A stretch of 64,000 nt of DNA from contig NZ_CP035495.1 of assembly GCF_004135345.1 (NCBI RefSeq), positions 2,108,001 through 2,172,000 on the forward strand, given 5' to 3'. The stretch comes from Xylanimonas allomyrinae. GTDB taxonomy: Bacteria; Actinomycetota; Actinomycetes; Actinomycetales; Cellulomonadaceae. The notes under the pieces were generated by a model. It saw only the letters and a list, made by a program, of their open reading frames with translations. It searched no databases and had not been told where the DNA came from. The stretch's first letter is position 1. The number at the start of each line of letters is the position of its first letter. The position numbers and the translations under genes are program-made. Shown here in pieces: positions 43,727-52,618 of the stretch.

Positions 43727-44637
43727 CGCCGCTGCTGCTCATGGTCGTCGGCGGCGCGGCGGCCGCGGCCGCGACCGTGCTGCTGCTCGTCGGCCTGCGC
43801 TGGGCGCGCTCGGACGCGCTGGACATCCTGGAGGTCGACGACCTCACGCTGCTGCGCAAGGAGCAGCGGCGCCGGGCCGAGGGTGAGGGCCTGATCTCGC
43901 GGCTCGCGCGCGCCCAGGTGCCCCGGCTTCGCCGCTTGCTCGGCCCGGCTCGCATCGCGAGCCTGCAGCGGCGGATCGACGAGGCCGGCCGCCCCGACGG
44001 GCTGACCGTCGACCTGTTCCTGCAGCAGTGCGCGTTCTGGGCGGTGCTCGTGCTGCCGATCGTGTTCCTGTTCCTCGTCCAGGGGAACTTCCTCATGATC
44101 CCGCTGTGCGCCGTCGTCCCCGTGCTGCTGCCCCTGGTGCGGGTGGCGGCCGAGCAGCGCAAGCGGCGCGAGCGCATGGAGCGCGACCTGCCCGACTTCC
44201 TCGACGTGCTCGCCGTGACCGTCATGGCCGGTGTGACGTTCCGCGCGGCGCTCGCCCGCGTGGCCGCCCGCTTCGACGGACCCCTCTCGGAGGAGGTCAC
44301 CCTGACGCTGCACCAGATCGCCAACGGCGCCTCGGTGCGCGAGGCGTTCGACGACATGCGGCGCCGCTCCTCCTCGGAGCCGGTGTCGCAGTTCGTGGGC
44401 GCTCTGCTCCAGTCCCAGGAGCTCGGCGCGCCGTTGGCCGAGTCTCTCGGGCAGATCGCCGAGGACATCCGGCGCGACTCGGCGCAGCGGCAGAAGCAGG
44501 CGGCCGCCAAGATGTCGCCCCGGGTGACGCTGGTCAGCTCGATGATCCTGCTGCCCGCGGCCCTGATCCTGGTGCTGGTGGGCCTCGTGCTGGGCCTGGA
44601 CGTCGACTTCGGCGCCCTGCTGGGCGGCCTGGGATGA
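43723..44637 (+). CDS. tadC: Tad pilus inner-membrane protein TadC
   Basis: 304 residues, a GspF-type protein paired with TadB. Segments: an N-terminal helix, two helices at about 100-140, the domain [109 protein letters not shown], and the last helix. It is coupled to the following histidine kinase gene by an ATGA overlap. Confidence 0.93.
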   Translation: MTPLLLMVVGGAAAAAATVLLLVGLRWARSDALDILEVDDLTLLRKEQRRRAEGEGLISRLARAQVPRLRRLLGPARIASLQRRIDEAGRPDGLTVDLFLQQCAFWAVLVLPIVFLFLVQGNFLMIPLCAVVPVLLPLVRVAAEQRKRRERMERDLPDFLDVLAVTVMAGVTFRAALARVAARFDGPLSEEVTLTLHQIANGASVREAFDDMRRRSSSEPVSQFVGALLQSQELGAPLAESLGQIAEDIRRDSAQRQKQAAAKMSPRVTLVSSMILLPAALILVLVGLVLGLDVDFGALLGGLG

Positions 44638-45809
44638 CGACGCACGTGGTGGCGAGCGACGCCGACGAATACACCCGCCGGTTCGTCGGGGTGAGCATGC
44701 TCGTGCGCCTGCTGGCGATCCTCGTCGCGTTCGTCGGGCTCGTCGGCCAGACGATGACGCTGCCGGTGCTCGCGTGCGCCGTCGCGCTCACCGCGAGCGG
44801 CCTGGCGGTGCTGATGTCCGAGCGGGTCGCGGCGTTCCTCGCCGAGCACCCGTTCGCGTTCGTCGCCGACGTGCTGGTCACGCTCGCCGTCATCGCCGTC
44901 CTCGGCACCGAGACCCCGTTCGTCCTGGTCACGATCTCGACGGCGATCGTCGTCGGCTTCCTGCTGCAGCCCGCGCTCGCCGCGCTGTGCGCCGTCGTGC
45001 TGGTGGCCGGCTACCTGCTCGTCGAGACGCTCCAGCCGCCCGCGGTCGCAGGGTTCATGCTCACCGCAGGGGTCCCCGCTCTGTACGTCGGCGCGGTCGC
45101 CGTCGGCGGAGCCGCGCGCCACGCCCACCGGGCGCACGTCGCGGCGTCCCGCCAGGCGGGCGAGGCTCTGCTGGCCGCCGCCGCGGCCGAGGAGCGCGCC
45201 CGGCTCGCCCGCGAGATGCACGACTCGCTGGGCAAGACGCTGCACGGGATCGCGCTGGGCGCCCAGGCGCTGCCCCGCGTCGTGGAGCGTGACCCCGCCC
45301 GGGCTCAGGGCTTCGCCGCCGAGCTGGCCCAGGGCGCGAACCGCGCGGCGCTCGAGGCCCGCCAGCTCCTGGCCCGCATGCGCGCGGACCAGCCCGACCG
45401 GCCGCTCGCCGAGGTGCTGCGCAGCCAGTGCGACGCCTGGCAGCGGGAGTCGGGCGTGCCCTGCCACTTCCGCACCGACGGCGCCGTCGACCTGTCGACC
45501 TCCGCGCGCTACGAGCTCCTGGCGATCGTGGCCGAGGCCCTGGAGAACGCCCGCCGCCACGCAAACGCACGGCTCGTCACCGTCCGTCTCACGGGCCACG
45601 CCGACGGCGGCCTGGAAGCCGTCGTGACCGACGACGGCGCCGGCTTCGTCGTCGGCCCGCGCGCCCGGAGCCCGCACGGGCACTTCGGCCTCACAGGCAT
45701 GGCCGAGCGAGCGGCCTTCGCCGGGCTCTCGCTCCAGGTGCGTTCGACCCCCGCAGGCGGCACCACCGTGGTCGTCTCCCACCCCGGGCACGCAAGGGAG
45801 GCCGCATGA
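44634..45809 (+). CDS. Sensor histidine kinase (NarL/LiaS type) of the tad cluster
   Basis: 391 residues. Six hydrophobic helices fill residues 20-160, with no large external domain, so it probably senses the membrane. The HisKA_3 dimerisation domain has LAREMHDSLGKTLHGIALGAQ with phospho-acceptor H196; the ATPase domain has IVAEALENARRHANA and VTDDGAGF, GHFGLTGMAERA. It is placed between tadC and the pilin and coupled to the response regulator (ATGA). It likely adjusts pilus expression. Confidence 0.92.
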   Translation: MTTHVVASDADEYTRRFVGVSMLVRLLAILVAFVGLVGQTMTLPVLACAVALTASGLAVLMSERVAAFLAEHPFAFVADVLVTLAVIAVLGTETPFVLVTISTAIVVGFLLQPALAALCAVVLVAGYLLVETLQPPAVAGFMLTAGVPALYVGAVAVGGAARHAHRAHVAASRQAGEALLAAAAAEERARLAREMHDSLGKTLHGIALGAQALPRVVERDPARAQGFAAELAQGANRAALEARQLLARMRADQPDRPLAEVLRSQCDAWQRESGVPCHFRTDGAVDLSTSARYELLAIVAEALENARRHANARLVTVRLTGHADGGLEAVVTDDGAGFVVGPRARSPHGHFGLTGMAERAAFAGLSLQVRSTPAGGTTVVVSHPGHAREAA

Positions 45810-46543
45810 CGACGGGCACCGTCGGCGTCGTGATCGTCGACGACAACGCCGTGATCCGCATGGGCCTGCGGGCGCTGCTGGGCACCTCGGACCGCGTCGA
45901 GGTCGTCGGCGAGGCGCAGGACGGCGAGGAGGCGGTGCGGGTCGTCACGGAGCTGAGCCCCGACGTGACGCTGCTCGACGTCCGGCTGCCCGGTGGCCGC
46001 GACGGGGTCCAGGTGCTGTCCGCCATCCGCGACCGCACGCGCGTCCTCATGCTCACGTCCTCCGAGTCCCCCGACGTCGTCCATGCGGCGCTGACGGGCG
46101 GCGCTCACGGGTACCTCGTCCACGGCCACTTCGCGGCCGAGGAGCTCGAGCAGGCCGTGCGGACGGTCGCCGCAGGCGGGATGCTGCTCGCCGGCCCCGC
46201 CGCCGAGCTGGTACGCCGGGGCCTGCCGGCGCCGACCCCGCCCCATGCCCCGCGCGTGGGAGCGCAGGCCCTCGGGCTGTCGGTGCGCGAGGTCGAGGTG
46301 ATGGACCTCATCGCCGACGGCCTGGACAACCGCACCATCTCCACCGTGCTGTTCGTGTCCGAGAAGACGGTGAAGAACCACGTCAACCACATCTTTGCCA
46401 AGCTCCGCGTCCAGACGCGAGCGGAGGCGATCGTGGCCTGGCTGGGCCCGGAAGTGGGCCCGGAGGTGGGCCCGGACATGAGCCCAGGCATGAGCCCAGG
46501 CATGAGCCCACGGACCCGCGACGGGCACGACCAGGCTCGTTAA
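45806..46543 (+). CDS. LuxR-type response regulator of the tad cluster
   Basis: 245 residues. A receiver domain (VVIVDDNAVIRMGLRALLG; phospho-acceptor D58 in TLLDVRLPG) and a C-terminal LuxR helix-turn-helix (LGLSVREVEVMDLIADGLDNRTISTVLFVSEKTVKNHVNHIFAKL, about 165-215). The last 30 residues are odd: GPEVGPEVGPDMSPGMSPGM, from a 12-bp DNA repeat at 46444-46508. It probably acts on the promoter in front of the Flp pilin (66-base gap downstream). Confidence 0.92.
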   Translation: MTTGTVGVVIVDDNAVIRMGLRALLGTSDRVEVVGEAQDGEEAVRVVTELSPDVTLLDVRLPGGRDGVQVLSAIRDRTRVLMLTSSESPDVVHAALTGGAHGYLVHGHFAAEELEQAVRTVAAGGMLLAGPAAELVRRGLPAPTPPHAPRVGAQALGLSVREVEVMDLIADGLDNRTISTVLFVSEKTVKNHVNHIFAKLRVQTRAEAIVAWLGPEVGPEVGPDMSPGMSPGMSPRTRDGHDQAR

Positions 46544-46608
46544 GTTCCTCCACGTCACGAAGGAAGCCGGTCATCGCGTCGGCGCCGAAACCCTGAAAGG
46601 GACCCACC

Positions 46609-46809
46609 ATGACCCGCACGTTCCTCACCGCAAAGGCTCGTCTCCAGGCTGCGCTCGCCGGGCGCGAGCGAGGCGCCAGCACCATCGAGTACTTCGGCGT
46701 CATCGTCGTCGCGGTCATCCTCATCGTCGCGCTCATCGGCGCGTTCACCACGTTCGACCTCGGCGGCAAGGTCTCCACCGAGCTTGCGAAGATCCAGTCG
46801 GGTTCGTGA
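46609..46809 (+). CDS. flp: Flp-type major pilin
   Basis: 66 residues. A basic leader to G22, then ASTIEYFGVIVVAVILIVALIGAF: predicted prepilin-peptidase cut between G22 and A23, with the conserved Glu-Tyr pair at positions +5/+6. The mature 44-residue subunit is one long helix with a short tail, the standard Flp size. The RBS AAAGGG lies ten bases before the ATG. It has its own gap upstream, fitting separate strong expression. The GTGA stop/start links it to the TadG-like gene. Confidence 0.94.
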   Translation: MTRTFLTAKARLQAALAGRERGASTIEYFGVIVVAVILIVALIGAFTTFDLGGKVSTELAKIQSGS

Positions 46810-47549
46810 TCCGAGCGACGGACGACGAGGGCGCGGCCAGCAGCGGAACGCTGGCCGTCGCCCTCGTCGGCGTCGTCGTCCTGCTGTTCGTGGCGACGAT
46901 CCCGCTGCTGAGCGGGATCGACCAGTCCGCCCGCGGGCGGACGATGGCGGAGTCGGCGGCGCTCGCCGGTGCCGAGTCGATCCGCACCGACCTCCTCACG
47001 ACCCTCGACGACGTCCGGCAGGGCTGGCTCGTCGGGGACAGCGACGTGCACCAGCACTGGCAGCCCGACGGGATCTTCGCCCTGTCCGGCTACGGAGCGG
47101 CCTCGAGCTACGCCGCACGGAACGACGGCGAGCTCCCGGCCGACTGGTACCGGTTCGACGTCGGCCACGGAATCGTGGACGTCCGCGCACGCCTGACCGA
47201 GGCGGCCCCCTCGGGCGGACACACCGAGTCCACGGCCAGGGCCCGGCTCGGGGTCGACCCCACGTCGTGCCGGTTCCGGGCGGACCGGACGGTGACGTGG
47301 GTGACCCCACCGCCGCCGAGCCCGACGCCCACCCCGACCCCGACCCCGACCGAGACGTCGACGCCCACGCCCTCGCCCACCCCGACGGAGACCCCGGAGC
47401 CTCCGCCGCCGTACGCGGTGTACTCGCCCTGGGTGTTCAGCTTCGGGTGCGAAGGGACGCCGACGGTCAGCGGCGGCGACTTCACCGAGGTCCGGGACGA
47501 CGCGATCGACCTGCTGCGGGACGCGGCCCGACCGCGCCTGATCGACTGA
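46806..47549 (+). CDS. TadG-like pilus accessory protein with Pro/Thr-rich linker
   Basis: 247 residues. The N terminus EGAASSGTLAVALVGVVVLLFVATIPLL is a prepilin-like helix lacking the +5 glutamate. The external part starts with ARGRTMAESAALAGAESIR, as in TadE/TadG proteins. Residues about 170-205 are PTPTPTPTPTETSTPTPSPTPTE-like, a glycosylation-prone or wall-crossing linker, before a small C-terminal domain with CEGTPTVSG. Cotranslated with flp. Confidence 0.75.
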   Translation: MIRATDDEGAASSGTLAVALVGVVVLLFVATIPLLSGIDQSARGRTMAESAALAGAESIRTDLLTTLDDVRQGWLVGDSDVHQHWQPDGIFALSGYGAASSYAARNDGELPADWYRFDVGHGIVDVRARLTEAAPSGGHTESTARARLGVDPTSCRFRADRTVTWVTPPPPSPTPTPTPTPTETSTPTPSPTPTETPEPPPPYAVYSPWVFSFGCEGTPTVSGGDFTEVRDDAIDLLRDAARPRLID

Positions 47550-47614
47550 GACCAGCCCCACCCCCGTCCCGCGGACGGGGAACGCGTCACCGGACGCCGG
47601 AAGGAATCGACACG

Positions 47615-49192
47615 ATGACGGGACGACACAGGCTCGCCGCCATGGCGCTGCTGGCCGGGGCAGCCCTGCTCCTGGGGGCGTGCACGGCCGAGGAGACCCC
47701 CGGCGGCGACGCGACGGACGCCACGACGAGCGGTGCCGCCTCCGGGCCGAGCGCCGCGCCGAGCGACCCCGAGTCCGTGGTCGAGTCCTTCCCGTTCGTC
47801 GCCGGCGGCGGCGAGGCGCGGGTGGACGTCCACCCCCTGGTGCACACGGGCGACCACCTCGTGCTGACCCTCGACATCACGCCCACCGCCACACCCGGCG
47901 GAGGGGACGACCTGGCGCTGCTCGACGTGCTCTACGACGACGTCACCTCGCGCCCCGCCGCCGGGGGCGCGATCCGCCTCGTCGACCTCGCGGGTGGGAC
48001 CGTCGCCCTGCCCGCGGTCGACGCCGACGGCCGCGCCGTCGGCGCTCCCGCAGATCTCATGACCGTCCCCGGCGACGGCGTGCGCGTCCAGCGCGCCTAC
48101 GCGGCGCCGGCGGGCGACCCCCCGTCGCTCGGCCTGCTCTTCCCCGGCCACTACGTGCCCGAGGTCCCCGTGATCGACGCCGGCCCGCCGCCCGCGTCGC
48201 TCACCGACGACGGCGCCCCCGAGATCGACCTCACGGCCGTCGCCGACGCACCCCACCCCGAGCTCAACCGGTACACGGCCGAGCTGGACGGCGCCGTCCA
48301 GGTGCTCGAGTCGACCGAGACCGTCACGGTCAGCCTCGGCGGCGACGTGCTGTTCGCGTCCGGCTCGGCCGACCTCGGCCCGCAGGCGCAGGCGGCGCTC
48401 GAGGCCGCGGTGACCCACCTGTCGGGCCGTGCCGGTGGCGTGATCGACGTCGTGGGCCACACCGACGACGTCGGCGACGACGCCTCCAACCAGGACCTGT
48501 CCGAGCGCCGTGCCGCCGCCGTCGCCGCGGCGCTCGGAGGCCTGGTCGACACCGGCACGTTCTCGCTCCGGCCCTCGGGCCGCGGCGAGACCGAGCCGTT
48601 CGTCGCCAACGACACCGACGCCCACAGACAGCTCAACCGCCGCGTCGTCCTCACGCTCACGTCCCAGGTCACCACCCCATCGACGGTGACCGCCCAGGGC
48701 GAGCTGCCGCCGTTCGAGGGCGGCCCCGTCGCCACCGGCGCCGAGGGCGTCGAGGTGGGAGCCAACCGTCGCTTCCGCATCACGGTCCCCGAGGCGACCC
48801 GCGTCGGCGACTCGCTCCTGGTGGTCGTGCGGGCCGAGGCCCTCGACACGGAGGTGGGTTCCGACTTCGGCGTCGGCGGGCTGACCGGCGTCGGCTCCTA
48901 CCGGGGCGACACGACCGTCCTGCCGCAGCACGCGCTGAGCGTCGCCGTCGTCAGCGGCTCGACGGCGGTCTACCCGTACGACTACACGCTCGGGACGAAC
49001 CCGGGCGGGCTCGACGTGTGGCGCCCGCTCGCCGACCTCGACACGCTGCGCCGCATCGACGGCGGTCAGACGCTCACTTTCGTGGGCCTCTACCCAGGGA
49101 TCGCCGACACCGACACCATCGCCGTGCAGGTGCGGCAGGCCCTCGGCACCGACGCCTTCCGGCTGACCGACATCCCCGTGTCCGGGAGCTGA
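47615..49192 (+). CDS. OmpA-domain lipoprotein in the tad cluster
   Basis: 525 residues. A lipoprotein signal ends at LLLGAC (C23). A beta-rich domain follows (about 60-230), then an OmpA-like peptidoglycan-binding domain (about 236-350: VTVSLGGDVLFASGSADLGPQAQAAL, IDVVGHTDDVGDDASNQDLSERRAAAV, RPSGRGETEPFVANDTD, NRRVVLTL), and a last beta domain. The lipid anchor and wall-binding domain would tie the pilus machine to membrane and peptidoglycan. The RBS GGAAGGAA precedes ATG 47615. Confidence 0.88.
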   Translation: MTGRHRLAAMALLAGAALLLGACTAEETPGGDATDATTSGAASGPSAAPSDPESVVESFPFVAGGGEARVDVHPLVHTGDHLVLTLDITPTATPGGGDDLALLDVLYDDVTSRPAAGGAIRLVDLAGGTVALPAVDADGRAVGAPADLMTVPGDGVRVQRAYAAPAGDPPSLGLLFPGHYVPEVPVIDAGPPPASLTDDGAPEIDLTAVADAPHPELNRYTAELDGAVQVLESTETVTVSLGGDVLFASGSADLGPQAQAALEAAVTHLSGRAGGVIDVVGHTDDVGDDASNQDLSERRAAAVAAALGGLVDTGTFSLRPSGRGETEPFVANDTDAHRQLNRRVVLTLTSQVTTPSTVTAQGELPPFEGGPVATGAEGVEVGANRRFRITVPEATRVGDSLLVVVRAEALDTEVGSDFGVGGLTGVGSYRGDTTVLPQHALSVAVVSGSTAVYPYDYTLGTNPGGLDVWRPLADLDTLRRIDGGQTLTFVGLYPGIADTDTIAVQVRQALGTDAFRLTDIPVSGS

Positions 49193-49196
49193 TCAC

Positions 49197-50579
49197 GTGC
49201 CCGTCCCCGATCACGCAGCGCGCCGAGTCCACGCGGGCGAGCGCGGCGCCGCCTCCATCGAGTCGCTCGGCGCGATGACCGTCGCCGTCGTCCTGGTCAT
49301 CGCGCTGACCGTGAGCTTCCTGGCCTTCGACCTCGGCCCGAAGATCGCGGAGCAGCTGTGCCGCATCGGCGCGGCCGTCTCGGGCTCCAGCGCCGCCGCG
49401 TGCGGCGACGACCGCTCCCCGGCCCGCTCGGCGGAGGACTACGTCCCGCCTGCGCCTTGCGTCGTCACGGGAGACGGCAGCGCCGTCAACGCCTCGGTCG
49501 CGGTCGCCGTCCAGGTCGACATGGACACGTCGTTCCTGGTCGAACAGCTCAACGACGGCCAGATGCGGATCACCGTGCAGAACTCCTCGGGAGTCGGGGC
49601 CGAGGTCGGCGTCGGCTTCGACGTCTCGGCCACCGTCGACGACAACCGCTACGGTGCCGCGGCCTCCGCGGGCGCGACGGCAGGCATCACCAGCCGGATG
49701 GGCGACGTGTACTACGCGTCCACCCCGGACGAGGTCGACGACGTCATCTCGGCGCTCATGACCGACGCGACGAAAGACGCCATCGCCGGCAGCTCCGGGC
49801 CCGTCCGCGCCGTCGTGGACTGGGGTGCCGGGCTGTTCGGCGCGGACCCCCGTGAACCCGACGCGACGTTCCAGGTGGCCGGTGTCGACGCCGCCGGTTC
49901 CGCGGCGGTGACGCTCGTGACCATGGACGCGAGCGCAGCCGTGGAGGCGGGCATCTACGAGGGTCGCACCACCTACAAGGACGGCCGCACGACCGACGTC
50001 TACACGGCCTCCGCCTCGGGATCGGCGCGCGCCTCGGGCCTCCTCGGCAACGGCCTCGAGACCGACGACGTGTCGGCCGTCGCGTCGTTCTCGGGCACCA
50101 TCACCGTCGAGATCGACAGGGATGAGGACGACAACCCGGTGGCGATGCGGCTCGTCCGCAACGGCATGGCCGCAGCAGACGTGTCCGCGTGGTCGAACGA
50201 GAAGGTCCCCCCGCGCTACACCGAGACGACCTGGCAGGTGCCGCTGGACTCCACGTCGGACAAGCAGACCGCGGCCCGGGTTCTGTGGGGTCTGGGCATC
50301 GACGCCGCCGGCGTCAACGACTCGCTGGGCCCGATCGACCTGAGCGGCCTCAACTACGCTGCGTCCTGGCAAGACCTCCACGACCTGGCCAAGGCGGACG
50401 GCTACGACTGGACGCAGGAGTACGTGAGCGACTCCTCGACCTACGGCGGCACCTTCGATGCGAAGTGGCTGCTCGAGGCAGGGCTCTCAGGCGGGTACAC
50501 GACGACGAGCCGGTCGGCCACCGGCTACACCTACTGGAACGGCGTCGAGTATGTCTCGCGCCCTGCGTGCGTCGCCTGA
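49197..50579 (+). CDS. Large protein with Flp-type prepilin N terminus, unknown ectodomain
   Basis: 460 residues. HAGERGAASIESLGAMTVAV is a class-III prepilin signal: cut G17/A18 with E22 at +5, followed by one helix ending FLAFDLGPKIAEQL, nearly the same pattern as the 66-residue pilin. The other about 415 residues are an external domain of unknown fold, rich in Ser/Thr/Asp and beta-strand-like (VAVAVQVDMDTSFLVEQLNDGQMRITVQNSSG). Cys pairs at about 55-88 may form disulfides. It may be a pilus tip or adhesin subunit. GTG start. Confidence 0.8.
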   Translation: MPVPDHAARRVHAGERGAASIESLGAMTVAVVLVIALTVSFLAFDLGPKIAEQLCRIGAAVSGSSAAACGDDRSPARSAEDYVPPAPCVVTGDGSAVNASVAVAVQVDMDTSFLVEQLNDGQMRITVQNSSGVGAEVGVGFDVSATVDDNRYGAAASAGATAGITSRMGDVYYASTPDEVDDVISALMTDATKDAIAGSSGPVRAVVDWGAGLFGADPREPDATFQVAGVDAAGSAAVTLVTMDASAAVEAGIYEGRTTYKDGRTTDVYTASASGSARASGLLGNGLETDDVSAVASFSGTITVEIDRDEDDNPVAMRLVRNGMAAADVSAWSNEKVPPRYTETTWQVPLDSTSDKQTAARVLWGLGIDAAGVNDSLGPIDLSGLNYAASWQDLHDLAKADGYDWTQEYVSDSSTYGGTFDAKWLLEAGLSGGYTTTSRSATGYTYWNGVEYVSRPACVA

Positions 50580-50598
50580 CATGAAGGGGCAAACGAAG

Positions 50599-51213
50599 AT
50601 GAGGACGTCGATCCTGCGGGGGGCCGCGACGCGGTCGACCGCGCTGATGTCGGCCGCCGTGCTGTCGACCACGCTGCTGCTGACCACGCTGCTGCTGACC
50701 GCCTGCGGCGGGGGCAGCCCCGAAGCCGCACCCGTCCCGGACGACTGGCAGACGTTCACCGCGGGGCGCGTGGTGGTCAAGGCCCCGCCCACGTGGCGGA
50801 AGCTCGACGCACCGTCGGCCGGCGACGGCACCACGACGACGACCTTCGGCCTGCCCGACGACGGCAGCATGGTGCGCCCCGGCGTCAGCGTCACGTCCGT
50901 GCCGCATCCGGACCGTGACGCGGCGGACGAAGCGTCCGCCCTGGTCACACGCGAGAAGGCCACCAACGGGGCCAAGGACGTGACGACCACGGAGGTCGAG
51001 CGGGCCGGCGCGACATCGGCCGTCGAGGTCACCTTCTGGCAGGAGTTGCGATCCGCCGAGGGCCCCGTCGAGGTTGCCCACCACTGGCTCGTCGCCGACC
51101 TCGACGACGGCAGCCAGGTGCTCGTCGGCGCCCTGGGCGCTCGCGCGGACTTCGAGGAGCTTCCGCTCGACGAGGCGATCGCGGCCGTCGACCTGCGCGG
51201 CGGCGACTCGTGA
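50599..51213 (+). CDS. Lipoprotein of the tad cluster, LpqN-like size
   Basis: 204 residues from ATG 50599 (an alternative ATG 50581 adds six residues; AAGGGG upstream of 50599 favours the later start). The signal has the repeat TTLLLTTLLLT before the lipobox cysteine (LLTACGGG). The mature part begins VPDDWQTFTAGRVVVKAPPTWRKL and resembles small actinobacterial PsbP/LpqN-type lipoproteins in length and strand pattern, but I cannot confirm the family. Coupled to the next gene by GTGA. Confidence 0.72.
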   Translation: MRTSILRGAATRSTALMSAAVLSTTLLLTTLLLTACGGGSPEAAPVPDDWQTFTAGRVVVKAPPTWRKLDAPSAGDGTTTTTFGLPDDGSMVRPGVSVTSVPHPDRDAADEASALVTREKATNGAKDVTTTEVERAGATSAVEVTFWQELRSAEGPVEVAHHWLVADLDDGSQVLVGALGARADFEELPLDEAIAAVDLRGGDS

Positions 51214-51728
51214 CCCCCGGCCCTCGGGTCCCGCTGCGCGCGTCCGGCTACCTCGCCATGCTGGCCGTGGTCCTGTTCGCCGTCGTCGGCACGATCATGC
51301 TGGTCTCCGGGGACACGCCTCGGGGCCCGTTCCGCGACGCGCTCGTGGTGGCCGGTGGCCGTGACCCGGTGCCCGCGGGAACCCAGAGGGTGGTCTGGGG
51401 CGTCGGCGCGGCGCTGGTCCCCGCCGACGTCGTCTGCACGGTCACCCTGGCGACGGGCGAGACGCGCGACGTCGACACCACGGCGCTCGGTCCCGACCGG
51501 CCGACGGCGCAGGTCGCCGGGTTCGGGACGGCGACCCAGCTCGGCGTGACCATGCGGACCCGCGACGGCGACCTGTCCTGCGCGGGCGGCGGGCTCGAAC
51601 GGTTCGCCACCGCCGACAGACGTGGCGGCCCGCCGGGTGCCGTCCTGGCCGTGTTCTTCTACGTCCTGGCGGCCGTGGCCGCGCTGTGGGCGCTGGCCAC
51701 CCTCGGGCTCCGGCGGTCGGCACGATGA
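51210..51728 (+). CDS. Two-helix membrane protein of the tad cluster, unknown
   Basis: 172 residues: helix at about 12-33 (YLAMLAVVLFAVVGTIMLV), an external domain of about 105 residues with two cysteines (ADVVCTVTLATGE; GDLSCAGGG) likely joined, and a C-terminal helix (AVLAVFFYVLAAVAALWALATLGL). No family is recognised. It is coupled to both neighbours by four-base overlaps, so it is part of the pilus operon. Confidence 0.7.
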   Translation: MTPGPRVPLRASGYLAMLAVVLFAVVGTIMLVSGDTPRGPFRDALVVAGGRDPVPAGTQRVVWGVGAALVPADVVCTVTLATGETRDVDTTALGPDRPTAQVAGFGTATQLGVTMRTRDGDLSCAGGGLERFATADRRGGPPGAVLAVFFYVLAAVAALWALATLGLRRSAR

Positions 51729-52132
51729 GGCGAGACGCCTCGGCCGCCCGCCTCATCGCCTCCGGGGCGGGGATCGTGCTGTCGTACGCGGTCGTCCCCT
51801 TCGCGATCCTTGTCGTCATCGCGGTCCTCACCCGCTCGACCAGCGACCTCGACGGGGTCCTCGCGCTCAAAGCCGTCGCGATCACCGCATCGCTCGTCGC
51901 GATCACCATGGCTACGGACCGCCGCTGGCACCCCGCCGTCCTGCTCGGCCTCGCGGCCGCAGGGCTCGCGGCGAACCCCTCCACGTGGGCCGCACGGACC
52001 TACCTGGCCCAGCTGTGGGTCGAGCCGGGTCCCACGGCGATCATCATCGACGCGATCGCGTGGCTGGCCGTCGTCGGGCTCGTCGTCGCCGTCCGGCGCC
52101 GGCATGCGGCGCGGGTTCGCGCGCGCTGCTGA
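51725..52132 (+). CDS. Small membrane protein ending the tad cluster, unknown
   Basis: 135 residues with four hydrophobic helices (about 12-35, 45-62, 70-85 and 105-122) and an arginine-rich tail (VRRRHAARVRARC). ATG 51725 overlaps the previous stop. No family is recognised. It is the last gene before the accessory region; the next 40 bases lead into a conjugation-gene remnant. Confidence 0.7.
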   Translation: MRRDASAARLIASGAGIVLSYAVVPFAILVVIAVLTRSTSDLDGVLALKAVAITASLVAITMATDRRWHPAVLLGLAAAGLAANPSTWAARTYLAQLWVEPGPTAIIIDAIAWLAVVGLVVAVRRRHAARVRARC

Positions 52133-52175
52133 CCCGCGTCACTGTCATGCTGAGTCCCGCGCCGTCCCGCTCCGC

Positions 52176-52512
52176 GTGGGCGCGCAGCACGGCACAGACC
52201 GGCTCCTCGCGCTCGACGAGATCGGCAACCTCGCGCCCCTGCCTGCTCTCCCCCACCTCCTGTCCGACGGCGGAGGCTCCGGCATCACCAGAATGCCCGT
52301 CCTGCAGTCCATAGCCCAGGCTCGATCGGAGGGGCGTCGACGACGCCGGGACGATCTGGGACTCCTCGATCGTGAAGGTGCTGCTCGGCGGCTGGTCGGT
52401 TGCCAAAGGCCTCCAGGACGTCTCGGCGCTGAGTGGCGAGCGCGACGAGAGCGCAGACACGGTTCTCAAAGCTCACACCTCGCAGCTGACCGAGGTGCGC
52501 GCCTGGCGGTGA
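52176..52512 (+). pseudogene. Remnant of conjugative coupling protein (VirD4/TraG, TraM-recognition domain)
   Basis: Only the C-terminal part remains, in two frames. The first frame gives LLALDEIGNLAPLPALPHLLSDGGGSGITRMPVLQSIAQAR (Walker B DEIGN region); after a shift near 52325 the second gives AGTIWDSSIVKVLLGGWSVAKGLQDVSALSGERDESADTVL and ends EVRAWR at 52512. The sequence is characteristic of type IV secretion coupling proteins of actinobacterial integrative elements. The N-terminal 300 or more residues are missing. Confidence 0.8.
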
Positions 52513-52618
52513 TTCATGCGATCGAGGCGCCACGGAGGGCACCTGGGCCGGGCGGCCGGCCCACACATCAACAAGAAATCGATGCCTGGCGCGGCCTCTG
52601 AATTGAAGCTGTACGGTC

